From: Sediminibacterium ginsengisoli
GTDB taxonomy: Bacteria > Bacteroidota > Bacteroidia > Chitinophagales > Chitinophagaceae
Length of the DNA: 21,731 nucleotides
Direction: 5' to 3'
NCBI GenBank assembly: GCA_943324415.2
Contig: CALPLN020000014.1
Coordinates: 1-21,731, forward strand
The position numbers and the translations under genes are program-made. The notes below the pieces were generated by a model, which was not told the origin of the DNA, did no database searches, and worked only from the letters and a program-made list of their open reading frames with translations. This document shows positions 1 through 7,282 of the stretch, piece after piece (the first letter of the stretch is position 1; each line of letters begins with the position of its first letter).

Positions 1-3000
1 TTGAACCAAAATTGGGTCTTGATAGTTTTTGACCTCAAAACTAAATCTCGCACTAGCTTGGACAGGATTAGGTGTGATGTTCAAATTTCGAAGCATCCTG
101 TTTTTATTATTAGGCACTTCAATCCAAATGGTGTCTTTGGAGACATTCCCTAAGAGATCCCAAGCCTTAATGATTAACCTATGTTTCCCTTCCTCCAAAA
201 CTGGGAGTGGATACTGGATCATGCCCGACTGATACTGATTCAGATCATTCGTGAAAAAAGCATTCAAATTATAACTCACAGCGACCGTATCGTCTATGAT
301 TAATTTTAAATCGTGTCCTAATTCATTGCCAGATGAAAGGATGCCAGAACTATCTTTTAAGACTACCATTAAATTGGCCGGCGTAGTGACCCAATCTCCT
401 GATTTAAAAAAAGGAGTATTGATATACGTGCTGATACTTGGACCAATTGTATCTAGCTTATTTTGCGAAGCTGAACCTTGAATATAGATAGATTGAAATT
501 GCATGCTTGCATCTGCGGTATCGTTATAAGCATATAATTGTAATTTCAATGATGCCGTACTTGAATTTGGCATACTGACTGGCACTATAAAGCTGATTTC
601 AAATTGGCCATTTTGCACTGTCGCCTTGCCTTTAAAAATGGACTGCTCTTGGGTTTCAACTTCAACAGCCTGACTTGTAGATTGATTGGCTAAAGTTTTT
701 TTACGATTAGGCGCGTCCCATAAAATCATGTCCACCAATCCATTAAAGTTTTTCAATACTTTATTTTTTTCAGTCAAATTTCCTTTGATAGTATACGTTC
801 CTCCAGCTTGTAAATAAATGGTATCTAGCCAGGGTGCCTGGTTCAAATCCGTACATTGTATTTGGTATTTAGGCTGTGCAATTTGCATTGCAGGATCGCC
901 CATTAAACCAAACTTAAATGCATTTAAACGATCCCCGTTTTTACTAAAATTATACTGTTTTGCCGTTTGTAAAGCTTGCCCGATTGACTTGAAATTTCCA
1001 CCCGAATTAGGCACTAACAATGCCTGCATAAATGCGTCATTGATTTGCTTATTACTATATGCAAAAACGAGTCTATTGGCAGCAACCAAAGCGATAATTC
1101 CTTTTTCATTTTGCATCAGTGCATCGAAGCCAATGGGCGAAACAGCAGGCTGATCATACGGGGCGAAGTCGCAAGAGGCCGTCACCATGATTGGCAATTT
1201 TCCAGCATTGTTCCATGACTGTATTTCTGTTTTAGAGATCACCGCCTCCTCTGATAAACGTAAATAGTTTCCATGGCCTGTATAATTCAATACCAATGTG
1301 CCAGCCTGAACTGACTCTTGAATTGCTTTATTGACTTCAGGATACGTTGCGCCAGTAAGGGTCTGACTCGCCTTAAATAAGTCTAGATATACTTTACGAT
1401 GATTCCAATTGGTCGATTTGGCTTTCAAGTTTCCGACGATCTCCTCCGCATCTTGAAGATGTAAATTATAGTCTGCATCATCAGCAACCCAAGTTAATTG
1501 GTTTTGCCAAAGACCCATTTTTTTATTGGTTTGGTATTGGATTATTTTTTCAACTACTCTGTCTGCTTCGGCAGTCGTTCTCGCAGGTATCCTTCCTATG
1601 GCCAAACTAATAGAATCAATGGTTTGTGCAAATTGTATTTGATCTCCTGATGCTTGTATTGCATAAAAATCATCCGAACAATAGGAAGTTAAAATAGCAT
1701 TAGATAGCTCACTAGTGTAGACAGGCAATTCTTTATTTAATTGAATTTTTTGAGTATTGAAATTACCCATACCCATTAATAAAACATACGCCGGCTTTGG
1801 TTGATTTTTTATCTTAGCCTGCTCAATCATATATTTTAAATAATTCCGAATCGCAATTGGAGAACTTTGCCCACTAGCCATTTCATTGAAAATCTGAATG
1901 GAATTAACTAGGCCAACTTTATACCCATTTTGCTTTTCATGAAATAATTTTAACGCTTTTGCGGTTTGGTAAAAATCAGGTGCAGCAATGATGATGTAAT
2001 CGACTGGATTGACAGAGAAACTACTGTCATTGCTAATAAAACCTGCTAATTGAGCAGTCTTCATTTTATCTGTCTCAAAAACATAAAAATACTTGTGTGC
2101 ACTATCCGTTGAACTGAATTTTGCAACCGAATTTTGACCTAATTGAACTGGCACAGCCAATGGTTGTAAGGGACTACTCAATTCCCATACTCTTGTTTGA
2201 TTGCTGGCATTTTGTATTTCAAAAGCGACTCCTTGATCCTTTACATTGTTGTTGAAATAATCAAAGCCAAAATTGGTATTGCCCCAATAGCCAATCTTTC
2301 TTTGGCCGTGTAAAGCGATGTAATCAATCCATCCCGTGGAAGTAGTGGGTCCATTAAAATCTACTTGCACATCCATGTTAGTTAAGCTTTGTCCCGGCTT
2401 GACGAGTTTAGTTGCATCCAACCAAGTTGAAAGACTGTCGAATCTAATTTTATATGCATCGTCAAAAATAAAACCTGAAACAGGATTTATTTCAGTTGAA
2501 CTTAAGCGTTGATTGTTTAATTTGACTGTAAAATTAGCGTTCGTTTGAAAAGTCGCTGCCGCCAATTGAGTTTGCACAACAATTGGCATGTCAAACTGCA
2601 ATCCGTCCAAATTTAATGTGAATGACAATGAAGTCTTTTTACCGATACCTGTTCCCATTGGATCACCTAGCCATATTTTACCACTATTTAAAATGTTCAA
2701 ACTGTCTTTCTCTATTAACCAATTTGCAGGATAATTTTGTACTAATTTAGAAGTTGCATTTACACTAGCATGACTTACTATTCTTTTTCCGTTTACTCCA
2801 ACACGTAGAAAAAAATACAAAGAATCATTGCTCGTAATTTTTTGACGAATGGGCGCTTCAAAATCATTTGACTTCACCCATTGATATTTCCCTTGTGCAT
2901 AAAATAGTAACTTATCTTGATCATCTAAAATTCCATCTCCACCATCTTGCATTTCAATAGCGATTTCTGTTAAACTATCTGGCAATCCGATCGGCACTTT

Positions 3001-3225
3001 TTCTTCTAGTTTCCCCAAGTCCATTCCATACAATTGGACTTGATTGGCATTAACTTTTCCAGTAAAACCTACTGCTTTTAATTGACTACCTGTTAACTGA
3101 TAAACCCCCTCATTGGGTACGGCTATTTTAACCCAATTTCCTTTAGACAGCAAGCCCACCTGCCCCCATCCAGGAAGGGAACAGCAGCATCCGATTAAAA
3201 AAAATGTTAAAACGCCAAGTCTCAT
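1..3225 (-). CDS. porU: Type IX secretion system sortase PorU, C25 peptidase family (partial, 3' end outside window)
   Basis: I translated this by hand from the ATG at 3225. The frame stays open for 1,075 codons to the window edge, so the C-terminus is missing; PorU proteins usually run about 1,100-1,300 residues, so probably little is lost. PorU is the gingipain-like surface peptidase that removes the C-terminal signal from type IX cargo and attaches it to A-LPS. Seen here: an N-terminal hydrophobic signal (residues 3-12), a long beta-rich N-terminal region, then the C25 domain with the catalytic pair His651 (in NYTGHGNY) and Cys685 (in TASCDF). Near the cut end is an FlgD-like Ig segment (AWDLLGNVSKDTIWIEV) followed by LNITPNPV, which looks like the start of a C-terminal sorting-type module. 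The gene is divergent from gldJ, a linkage I recall from other gliding Bacteroidota. An oddity is the LIGC lipobox-like sequence ending at Cys13. Confidence 0.93.
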   Translation of the reverse strand, partial: MRLGVLTFFLIGCCCSLPGWGQVGLLSKGNWVKIAVPNEGVYQLTGSQLKAVGFTGKVNANQVQLYGMDLGKLEEKVPIGLPDSLTEIAIEMQDGGDGILDDQDKLLFYAQGKYQWVKSNDFEAPIRQKITSNDSLYFFLRVGVNGKRIVSHASVNATSKLVQNYPANWLIEKDSLNILNSGKIWLGDPMGTGIGKKTSLSFTLNLDGLQFDMPIVVQTQLAAATFQTNANFTVKLNNQRLSSTEINPVSGFIFDDAYKIRFDSLSTWLDATKLVKPGQSLTNMDVQVDFNGPTTSTGWIDYIALHGQRKIGYWGNTNFGFDYFNNNVKDQGVAFEIQNASNQTRVWELSSPLQPLAVPVQLGQNSVAKFSSTDSAHKYFYVFETDKMKTAQLAGFISNDSSFSVNPVDYIIIAAPDFYQTAKALKLFHEKQNGYKVGLVNSIQIFNEMASGQSSPIAIRNYLKYMIEQAKIKNQPKPAYVLLMGMGNFNTQKIQLNKELPVYTSELSNAILTSYCSDDFYAIQASGDQIQFAQTIDSISLAIGRIPARTTAEADRVVEKIIQYQTNKKMGLWQNQLTWVADDADYNLHLQDAEEIVGNLKAKSTNWNHRKVYLDLFKASQTLTGATYPEVNKAIQESVQAGTLVLNYTGHGNYLRLSEEAVISKTEIQSWNNAGKLPIMVTASCDFAPYDQPAVSPIGFDALMQNEKGIIALVAANRLVFAYSNKQINDAFMQALLVPNSGGNFKSIGQALQTAKQYNFSKNGDRLNAFKFGLMGDPAMQIAQPKYQIQCTDLNQAPWLDTIYLQAGGTYTIKGNLTEKNKVLKNFNGLVDMILWDAPNRKKTLANQSTSQAVEVETQEQSIFKGKATVQNGQFEISFIVPVSMPNSSTASLKLQLYAYNDTADASMQFQSIYIQGSASQNKLDTIGPSISTYINTPFFKSGDWVTTPANLMVVLKDSSGILSSGNELGHDLKLIIDDTVAVSYNLNAFFTNDLNQYQSGMIQYPLPVLEEGKHRLIIKAWDLLGNVSKDTIWIEVPNNKNRMLRNLNITPNPVQASARFSFEVKNYQDPILVQ

Positions 3226-3241
3226 ACCCTAAAATTAGGGT
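3226..3241. repeat. Perfect inverted repeat touching the porU start codon
   Basis: ACCCTAA and TTAGGGT are exact reverse complements separated by AA, and the repeat begins at the base next to the porU ATG. In porU mRNA it could fold into a 7-bp hairpin ending at the start codon; as DNA it could be an operator or part of the promoter. The sequence shows the symmetry only; any function is inferred. Confidence 0.5.
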
Positions 3242-3337
3242 TTTACTAACATAAGAATCTATTTGCATTTGAATAAATGAGTGAAAAAGCAAGTATATTC
3301 GCAGAAGATTTTAACTCGAACTGATTAAACAAAACAG

Positions 3338-4702
3338 ATGAATTTTATCAATAGTATATTATTATTTTTTGCGGTACTTTTTTTAGGCCCAAAAATGATT
3401 TCTCAATTTGAAAGTAATAACAGCAATAAAGTTGCATTTGCTACCAAAGATGACCCTTACGATAGCACCATTTTAATTAGAGGTGGCACTTTCGCAATGG
3501 GTATGAACCAGGAAAATATCATGGGCGACTGGAACAATAATTTGCGCAGAGTCACTGTGAGTTCTTTCAGAATTGACCAATACGAAGTAAGCAACAAACA
3601 GTATAGGAATTATATCAAATGGCTTGAACGTGTTTTTATTCCTTTAGGCAAAGATTCAATTGTTAAAGCAGCACTTCCTGACACTTTAGTTTGGAGAACA
3701 GACCTTGCCTATAACGAGCCAATGGTAGAAGGTTACTTTAGAAATAAAGCTTTCAATGATTATCCAGTTGTGGGTGTAAGCTGGGAGCAAGCCAATGCTT
3801 ACTGCAGATGGAGAACAGATAGAGCAAATGAAAAAACCTTAATCAAATACGGCTTGATTGATCCAACTAAACCTTATATCGGCAAGATGGAAGCAAACAA
3901 CACCCTTGTTGATAGCAATAAAAAAAGTACGCCAATCCCTTCTAAAGCAAAAGCAAAGAACAAAAATTTAGACGACTATGTGTTAATTCCTGACTTTAGA
4001 TTGCCGACAGAAGCTGAATGGGAATATGCTGCGAAAGTATCTAGTGGCAAAAACTATATTTCTAATTTTAACAATCCAAAAGCAGGATCTAACTCTGGCA
4101 CACCCAATGCGAGTATTGTTTCATCAGACTCTCCCTACCCTTGGAGCTCAAATGGAAATGACGGGTTAAGAAGTAATCCAACTGGAAAAATTAGCAAAAA
4201 AGAAAAAGACAACCGTGGCATGTTCATGGCCAACTTTAAAAACGGAAGCGGCGATTATATGGGTATGGTTGGATATGCCAATGATGGCGCTGGTTTCCCA
4301 AGCAAGATCAATAGCTTTTTACAAAATCCATTAGGCTTATATAATTTAAGTGGCAACGTGAACGAATGGGTAGCGGATATTTATCGCCCTATGAACAGCA
4401 TCGATATGGATGATTTTAATCCATACAGAGGCAATAGTGTATTGGATGGTGACGATGCAAATACATCTAGTTACGAAACAGGGATCAATACCTTAATTTC
4501 AAATAAATCAAGAGTGTACAAAGGAGGAAGCTGGAGAGATCGTCCTTACTGGTTAAACCCTGGTACAAGAAGATATTTAGATCAAGATAAATCTACGAGC
4601 ACCATTGGTTTTAGATGTGCTATTTCTGCATTCGGTATGGATACCCCAGATGCTAAAGAGGACCAACCTAATTTGTGGGAGAAAATCAAAAATATTTTTT
4701 AA
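3338..4702 (+). CDS. gldJ: GldJ-type gliding motility / T9SS protein with formylglycine-enzyme-like (SUMF1) fold
   Basis: The 454-residue protein carries the SUMF1/FGE-like fold of GldJ and GldK. The domain opens at IRGGTFAMG (residues 47-55), continues through GVSWEQANAYCRW and FRLPTEAEWEYAAK, then GNVNEW (339-344), GGSWRD (396-401) and GFRC (424-427). GldJ is normally an outer-membrane lipoprotein needed for gliding and T9SS stability, and has no known enzymatic role. GldJ is preferred over GldK because porU is divergent on one side and murF lies downstream, as I recall for Flavobacterium gldJ, and no gldLMN follow. The start is fixed by an in-frame TAA at 3326-3328. Oddly, the N-terminus is a hydrophobic segment (residues 6-17) with no cysteine, so no lipobox exists. 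A neutral name would be SUMF1-domain protein. Confidence 0.82.
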   Translation: MNFINSILLFFAVLFLGPKMISQFESNNSNKVAFATKDDPYDSTILIRGGTFAMGMNQENIMGDWNNNLRRVTVSSFRIDQYEVSNKQYRNYIKWLERVFIPLGKDSIVKAALPDTLVWRTDLAYNEPMVEGYFRNKAFNDYPVVGVSWEQANAYCRWRTDRANEKTLIKYGLIDPTKPYIGKMEANNTLVDSNKKSTPIPSKAKAKNKNLDDYVLIPDFRLPTEAEWEYAAKVSSGKNYISNFNNPKAGSNSGTPNASIVSSDSPYPWSSNGNDGLRSNPTGKISKKEKDNRGMFMANFKNGSGDYMGMVGYANDGAGFPSKINSFLQNPLGLYNLSGNVNEWVADIYRPMNSIDMDDFNPYRGNSVLDGDDANTSSYETGINTLISNKSRVYKGGSWRDRPYWLNPGTRRYLDQDKSTSTIGFRCAISAFGMDTPDAKEDQPNLWEKIKNIF

Positions 4703-5184
4703 TGAATTTACGTATTGGATCTGGTATTGATTTTCATCAATTGGTAGAAGGTAGAGATTTGTGGATTGGTGGAATACACATACCCCACCACAAGGGCGCA
4801 CTAGGACACAGTGACGCGGATGTTTTATTACATGCAATTTGCGATGCGCTCTTAGGTGCATTAAGCTTAGGAGATATTGGCACACATTTTCCCGATACAG
4901 ACAACGCATTTAAGAACATTGACAGTAAGATATTATTACAAAGGACTTACGATTTAATTACTGCAGAGGGGTATCAAATTGTAAATATTGACGCCACACT
5001 TTGCTTGGAAGCACCAAAGATTAAACCTTATGTCATTGCTATGCAAGAATGCATTGCTGCTATTTTACATATTGGCAATAAAGATATTTCTATCAAAGCA
5101 ACCACTACAGAAACAATGGGTTTCACAGGAAGAGAAGAAGGCCTTGTGGCCACTGCTTCTTGTTTATTGATGGCAAAAAGCTAA
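4702..5184 (+). CDS. ispF: 2-C-methyl-D-erythritol 2,4-cyclodiphosphate synthase
   Basis: This 160-residue protein has the usual IspF length. IspF cyclises CDP-ME 2-phosphate to MEcPP, releasing CMP, in the cytoplasmic non-mevalonate isoprenoid pathway. The metal ligands are visible as Asp10 and His12 (RIGSGIDFH) and His44 (SDADVLLHAI). DIGTHFPDTD (58-67) and the C-terminal TTTETMGFTGREEG also match the family. An in-frame GTG-type codon lies further upstream, but ATG 4702 is chosen because it places the conserved RIGSGIDFH at the normal distance. The ATG overlaps the gldJ stop in a TAATG junction, which implies translational coupling and one transcript with gldJ. Confidence 0.96.
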   Translation: MNLRIGSGIDFHQLVEGRDLWIGGIHIPHHKGALGHSDADVLLHAICDALLGALSLGDIGTHFPDTDNAFKNIDSKILLQRTYDLITAEGYQIVNIDATLCLEAPKIKPYVIAMQECIAAILHIGNKDISIKATTTETMGFTGREEGLVATASCLLMAKS

Positions 5185-5195
5185 ACCATACTCCT

Positions 5196-6494
5196 ATGAC
5201 GCTTGGATCAATCGAAGAATTATATCAAATTTATAATGCACATCCTTCAGTAGTCACTGATACTAGAAAACTTAAATTAGGAGATCTCTACTTTGCTTTG
5301 AAAGGGCCCAATTTCAATGGCAATATTTTTGCACTTGCTGCATTGGAAGCTGGAGCAAGCTATGCTATAGTTGACGAAGAGATTCCATTCGGAGATGCTA
5401 TTCAAGATAGACTCATACAAGTCAAAGATGTACTAACGACTTTACAAGCATTAGCAAAATACCATCGACAACAATTCAATATTCCATTCTTAGCAATAAC
5501 AGGCAGTAACGGAAAGACCACCACAAAAGAATTAGTTTTCGCAGTACTTGCAAGTTATTTTAAGACCTATACTACGCAAGGAAATTTAAACAACCATATT
5601 GGTGTTCCCCTTACAATATTAAGCATCCCAAAAGACGCAGAAGTAGCTGTCATTGAAATGGGCGCCAACCACCAAAAAGAAATCGAAAGTTATTGTTCTT
5701 ATACCCTACCTACACACGGCATGATCACTAATTGTGGTAAAGCACATCTAGAAGGATTTGGATCAGAAGAAGGTGTTAAAAAAGGCAAAGGCGAATTGTA
5801 CGATTTTTTAAGAACCAATAATGGTACTGCATTCATCATGGAAGACTATGACTATTTGCAAACCATGTCTCAAGGGATCCCCCATCTAATTGGTTATGGC
5901 CAACACAGCGGACACATTCAAGGAGAAGCGATTGATCAAGAGGGTATGTTGACCGTGAAAATAAATAAAGGCATCGAGATAGATCAAATACAGACGCACT
6001 TAGTGGGTAATTACAATTTGCCAAACGTATTGGCTGCTGTCACCATTGGACAATATTTTAAAGTACCCAATGAGAAAATTAAAGCAGCCATAGAAGAATA
6101 TACACCAACCAATAGTCGCTCTCAATTATTGCATTGGAAAAATAATGAAGTGATTTTAGATGCTTACAATGCAAATCCTTCGAGTATGAAACTAGCAGTG
6201 GAGAATTTTGCCAAACTTCATAAAGCCAATAAAATTGTTTGTCTTGGTGGAATGAGAGAATTAGGTGCGGATACTTTAATGGAACACCAAATGCTCATTG
6301 ATCAATTGAAACAATCTGCTTGGGAACAAGTTTTATTAGTGGGCGAAGAGTTTAAAGCTTGCATGCATACTTATCGTTATTTTGATACGGTTCAAGAAGC
6401 TAAGCAGTGGCTTCAAGCGCAACAATACAGCGGTCATACCCTACTGATCAAGGGTTCTAGAGGGATCCAAATGGAGCAATTGATAGCTCCTTAA
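5196..6494 (+). CDS. murF: UDP-N-acetylmuramoyl-tripeptide--D-alanyl-D-alanine ligase
   Basis: MurF adds D-Ala-D-Ala to the UDP-MurNAc-tripeptide in the cytoplasm, the last soluble step of peptidoglycan precursor synthesis. From ATG 5196 the protein has 432 residues. It shows the N-terminal substrate motif VVTDTRKLKLGDLYFALKG, the ATP loop TGSNGKTTTK (102-111), NLNNHIGVPLT, EMGANHQKEIE, NCGKAHLEGFG and the C-terminal LDAYNANPSSM, all typical of Mur ligases and of MurF rather than MurC, D or E. The frame is open upstream to an ATG at 5160 inside ispF. The start at 5196 is preferred because MTLGSIEELYQIY fits the family N-terminus and avoids a 25-nt overlap. It lies 11 nt after ispF and is probably cotranscribed with gldJ-ispF. 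Confidence 0.95.
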   Translation: MTLGSIEELYQIYNAHPSVVTDTRKLKLGDLYFALKGPNFNGNIFALAALEAGASYAIVDEEIPFGDAIQDRLIQVKDVLTTLQALAKYHRQQFNIPFLAITGSNGKTTTKELVFAVLASYFKTYTTQGNLNNHIGVPLTILSIPKDAEVAVIEMGANHQKEIESYCSYTLPTHGMITNCGKAHLEGFGSEEGVKKGKGELYDFLRTNNGTAFIMEDYDYLQTMSQGIPHLIGYGQHSGHIQGEAIDQEGMLTVKINKGIEIDQIQTHLVGNYNLPNVLAAVTIGQYFKVPNEKIKAAIEEYTPTNSRSQLLHWKNNEVILDAYNANPSSMKLAVENFAKLHKANKIVCLGGMRELGADTLMEHQMLIDQLKQSAWEQVLLVGEEFKACMHTYRYFDTVQEAKQWLQAQQYSGHTLLIKGSRGIQMEQLIAP

Positions 6495-6509
6495 TTTTCG
6501 ATACCTTTG
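6480..6509 (+). promoter_or_regulatory. Bacteroidota-type promoter for the DUF983 gene
   Basis: TTG at 6480-6482 and TACCTTTG at 6502-6509 match the -33 (TTTG/TTG) and -7 (TAnnTTTG) elements of the Bacteroidota primary sigma factor, with a 19-nt spacer. The -33 part sits inside the end of murF. The ATG at 6514 follows the -7 box by only 4 nt, so a transcript starting here would be leaderless or nearly so. Confidence 0.65.
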
Positions 6510-6513
6510 CAGT

Positions 6514-6957
6514 ATGAAAAAAAGCTACCTATACAGCACATTAGCTAATAAATGTCCAAGATGTAGAGAAGGTGCCCTATTTACTTCAACCAATGCCTAC
6601 GACCTTTCTAATATCACTAAAATGAATGATCACTGCCCAGTTTGTGGTCAACAAACTGAAATTGAAGTGGGATTTTATTACGGTACTGGCTATGTGAGTT
6701 ATGCTTTAACTGTAGCTTATTTTGTTTCTATGTTTGTCGCATGGAAAGTATTAATTGGCATGACCTGGGAATTGGATGACAACAGGATGTTTTATTGGTT
6801 AGGCACCACCATCGTTTTATTGATTTTAATTCAACCTATCTTGATGCGTCTATCTCGATCTATTTGGCTGGGTTGGTTTGTCCCTTATAATAAAAATTGG
6901 AAAAATGACCCATTGGAATACAATGAGCGCATGGATGAGAATAGAAAAGAGATCTAA
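6514..6957 (+). CDS. DUF983 family small membrane protein with two CxxC motifs
   Basis: This 147-residue protein matches the DUF983 family common in Bacteroidota, whose function I do not know. It has an N-terminal zinc-ribbon-like pair, CPRC (Cys14, Cys17) and CPVC (Cys41, Cys44), then two hydrophobic segments at about residues 58-82 and 91-110. The polar C-terminal tail contains FVPYNKNWKNDPLEYNERMD. It should be an inner-membrane protein with a metal-binding cytosolic head. It lies 19 nt after murF and could be read through from the gldJ-ispF-murF operon, but it also has its own well-spaced promoter immediately upstream. Confidence 0.85.
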   Translation: MKKSYLYSTLANKCPRCREGALFTSTNAYDLSNITKMNDHCPVCGQQTEIEVGFYYGTGYVSYALTVAYFVSMFVAWKVLIGMTWELDDNRMFYWLGTTIVLLILIQPILMRLSRSIWLGWFVPYNKNWKNDPLEYNERMDENRKEI

Positions 6958-6980
6958 ATAAATAAACCAATTATTTATTT
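6956..6980. repeat. 10-bp all-A/T inverted repeat between the DUF983 gene and tRNA-Ser
   Basis: AAATAAATAA (6956-6965) and TTATTTATTT (6971-6980) are exact reverse complements around an ACCAA loop. The left arm overlaps the DUF983 stop codon and the right arm ends directly at the tRNA promoter box. It may be a weak terminator or an AT-rich promoter upstream element; the sequence cannot decide. Confidence 0.45.
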
Positions 6981-6988
6981 TACATTTG
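6981..6988 (+). promoter_or_regulatory. Candidate -7 box for tRNA-Ser
   Basis: TACATTTG fits TAnnTTTG exactly and lies 9 nt before the mature tRNA 5' end. No clear TTG is visible at the -33 position; an A/T-only inverted repeat occupies that space. Confidence 0.5.
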
Positions 6989-6997
6989 CAATCCTAT

Positions 6998-7082
6998 AGA
7001 GAGGTGTCCGAGTGGTTTAAGGAGCACGCTTGGAAAGCGTGTATACGGCAACGTATCGGGGGTTCGAATCCCTTCCTCTCTG
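6998..7082 (+). tRNA. tRNA-Ser (anticodon GGA)
   Basis: An 85-nt class II tRNA that reads UCC/UCU serine codons. The acceptor stem AGAGAGG (6998-7004) pairs with CCTCTCT (7075-7081), and the discriminator is G7082. The anticodon stem CACGC/GCGTG encloses TTGGAAA with anticodon GGA at 7032-7034. The long variable arm TACG-GCAA-CGTA is the serine/leucine hallmark. The T loop TTCGAAT is standard; its stem GGGGG/CCCTT carries two G-U pairs. CCA is not encoded (GCAAAG follows), so the end must be added by nucleotidyltransferase. Confidence 0.97.
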
Positions 7083-7083
7083 C

Positions 7084-7112
7084 AAAGCCTGTCACGAAAG
7101 TGATAGGCTTTT
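7084..7112 (+). terminator. Strong hairpin terminator after tRNA-Ser
   Basis: A 12-bp stem (7084-7095 with 7100-7111, one G-T pair) is closed by a GAAA tetraloop and ends in a TTTT run. It begins 2 nt after the tRNA discriminator base, so it probably ends the tRNA transcript and may guide 3' processing. Confidence 0.8.
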
Positions 7113-7129
7113 GTACTTCAAGGATGCGT

Positions 7130-7145
7130 CACAAGCTCGCTTGTG
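7130..7145. repeat. Short perfect hairpin CACAAG-CTCG-CTTGTG
   Basis: A 6-bp inverted repeat with a 4-nt loop in the tRNA-Ser to tatD spacer. It contains AGCTCGCTT, a 9-mer that also occurs, reversed, in the loop of the inverted repeat near 13220. The role is unknown. Confidence 0.4.
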
Positions 7146-7182
7146 TAAGCAGACGAGAAGTGCAAAAGACAGAAGCAAACGA

Positions 7183-7282
7183 AGTTTGTTTCTGAAAGGC
7201 TTTGATAAAAGAGAACTCTGTGGGATGACGGCGCAGCCGGCTATCCTAGTTTGTTTCTGAAAGGCTTTGATAAAAGAGAACT
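7183..7282. repeat. Two exact 35-bp direct repeats, 65-bp period
   Basis: The 35-bp unit starting AGTTTGTTTCTGAAAGG and ending AGAGAACT occurs identically at 7183-7217 and 7248-7282, separated by 30 bp of GC-richer unique DNA (GACGGCGCAGCCGG). The second copy ends on the last base of the tatD stop codon. The first copy also forms part of a hairpin with the preceding AGAAGCAAAC. No transposase is nearby; this looks like a small intergenic repeat element of unknown role. Confidence 0.8.

Noticed and set aside
29..1153. Small + strand reading frames (29-232, 296-481, 818-1153) with no assigned function
   Set aside because: They lie opposite the continuous porU frame, which has clear C25 catalytic residues; their proteins show no family features.
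6998..7112. Phage or island attachment site at the tRNA-Ser 3' end
   Set aside because: No integrase and no second copy of the tRNA 3' end are visible within the window; the genes on both sides are housekeeping.
7183..7282. CRISPR array
   Set aside because: Only two 35-bp units with one 30-bp spacer, no further copies and no cas genes.
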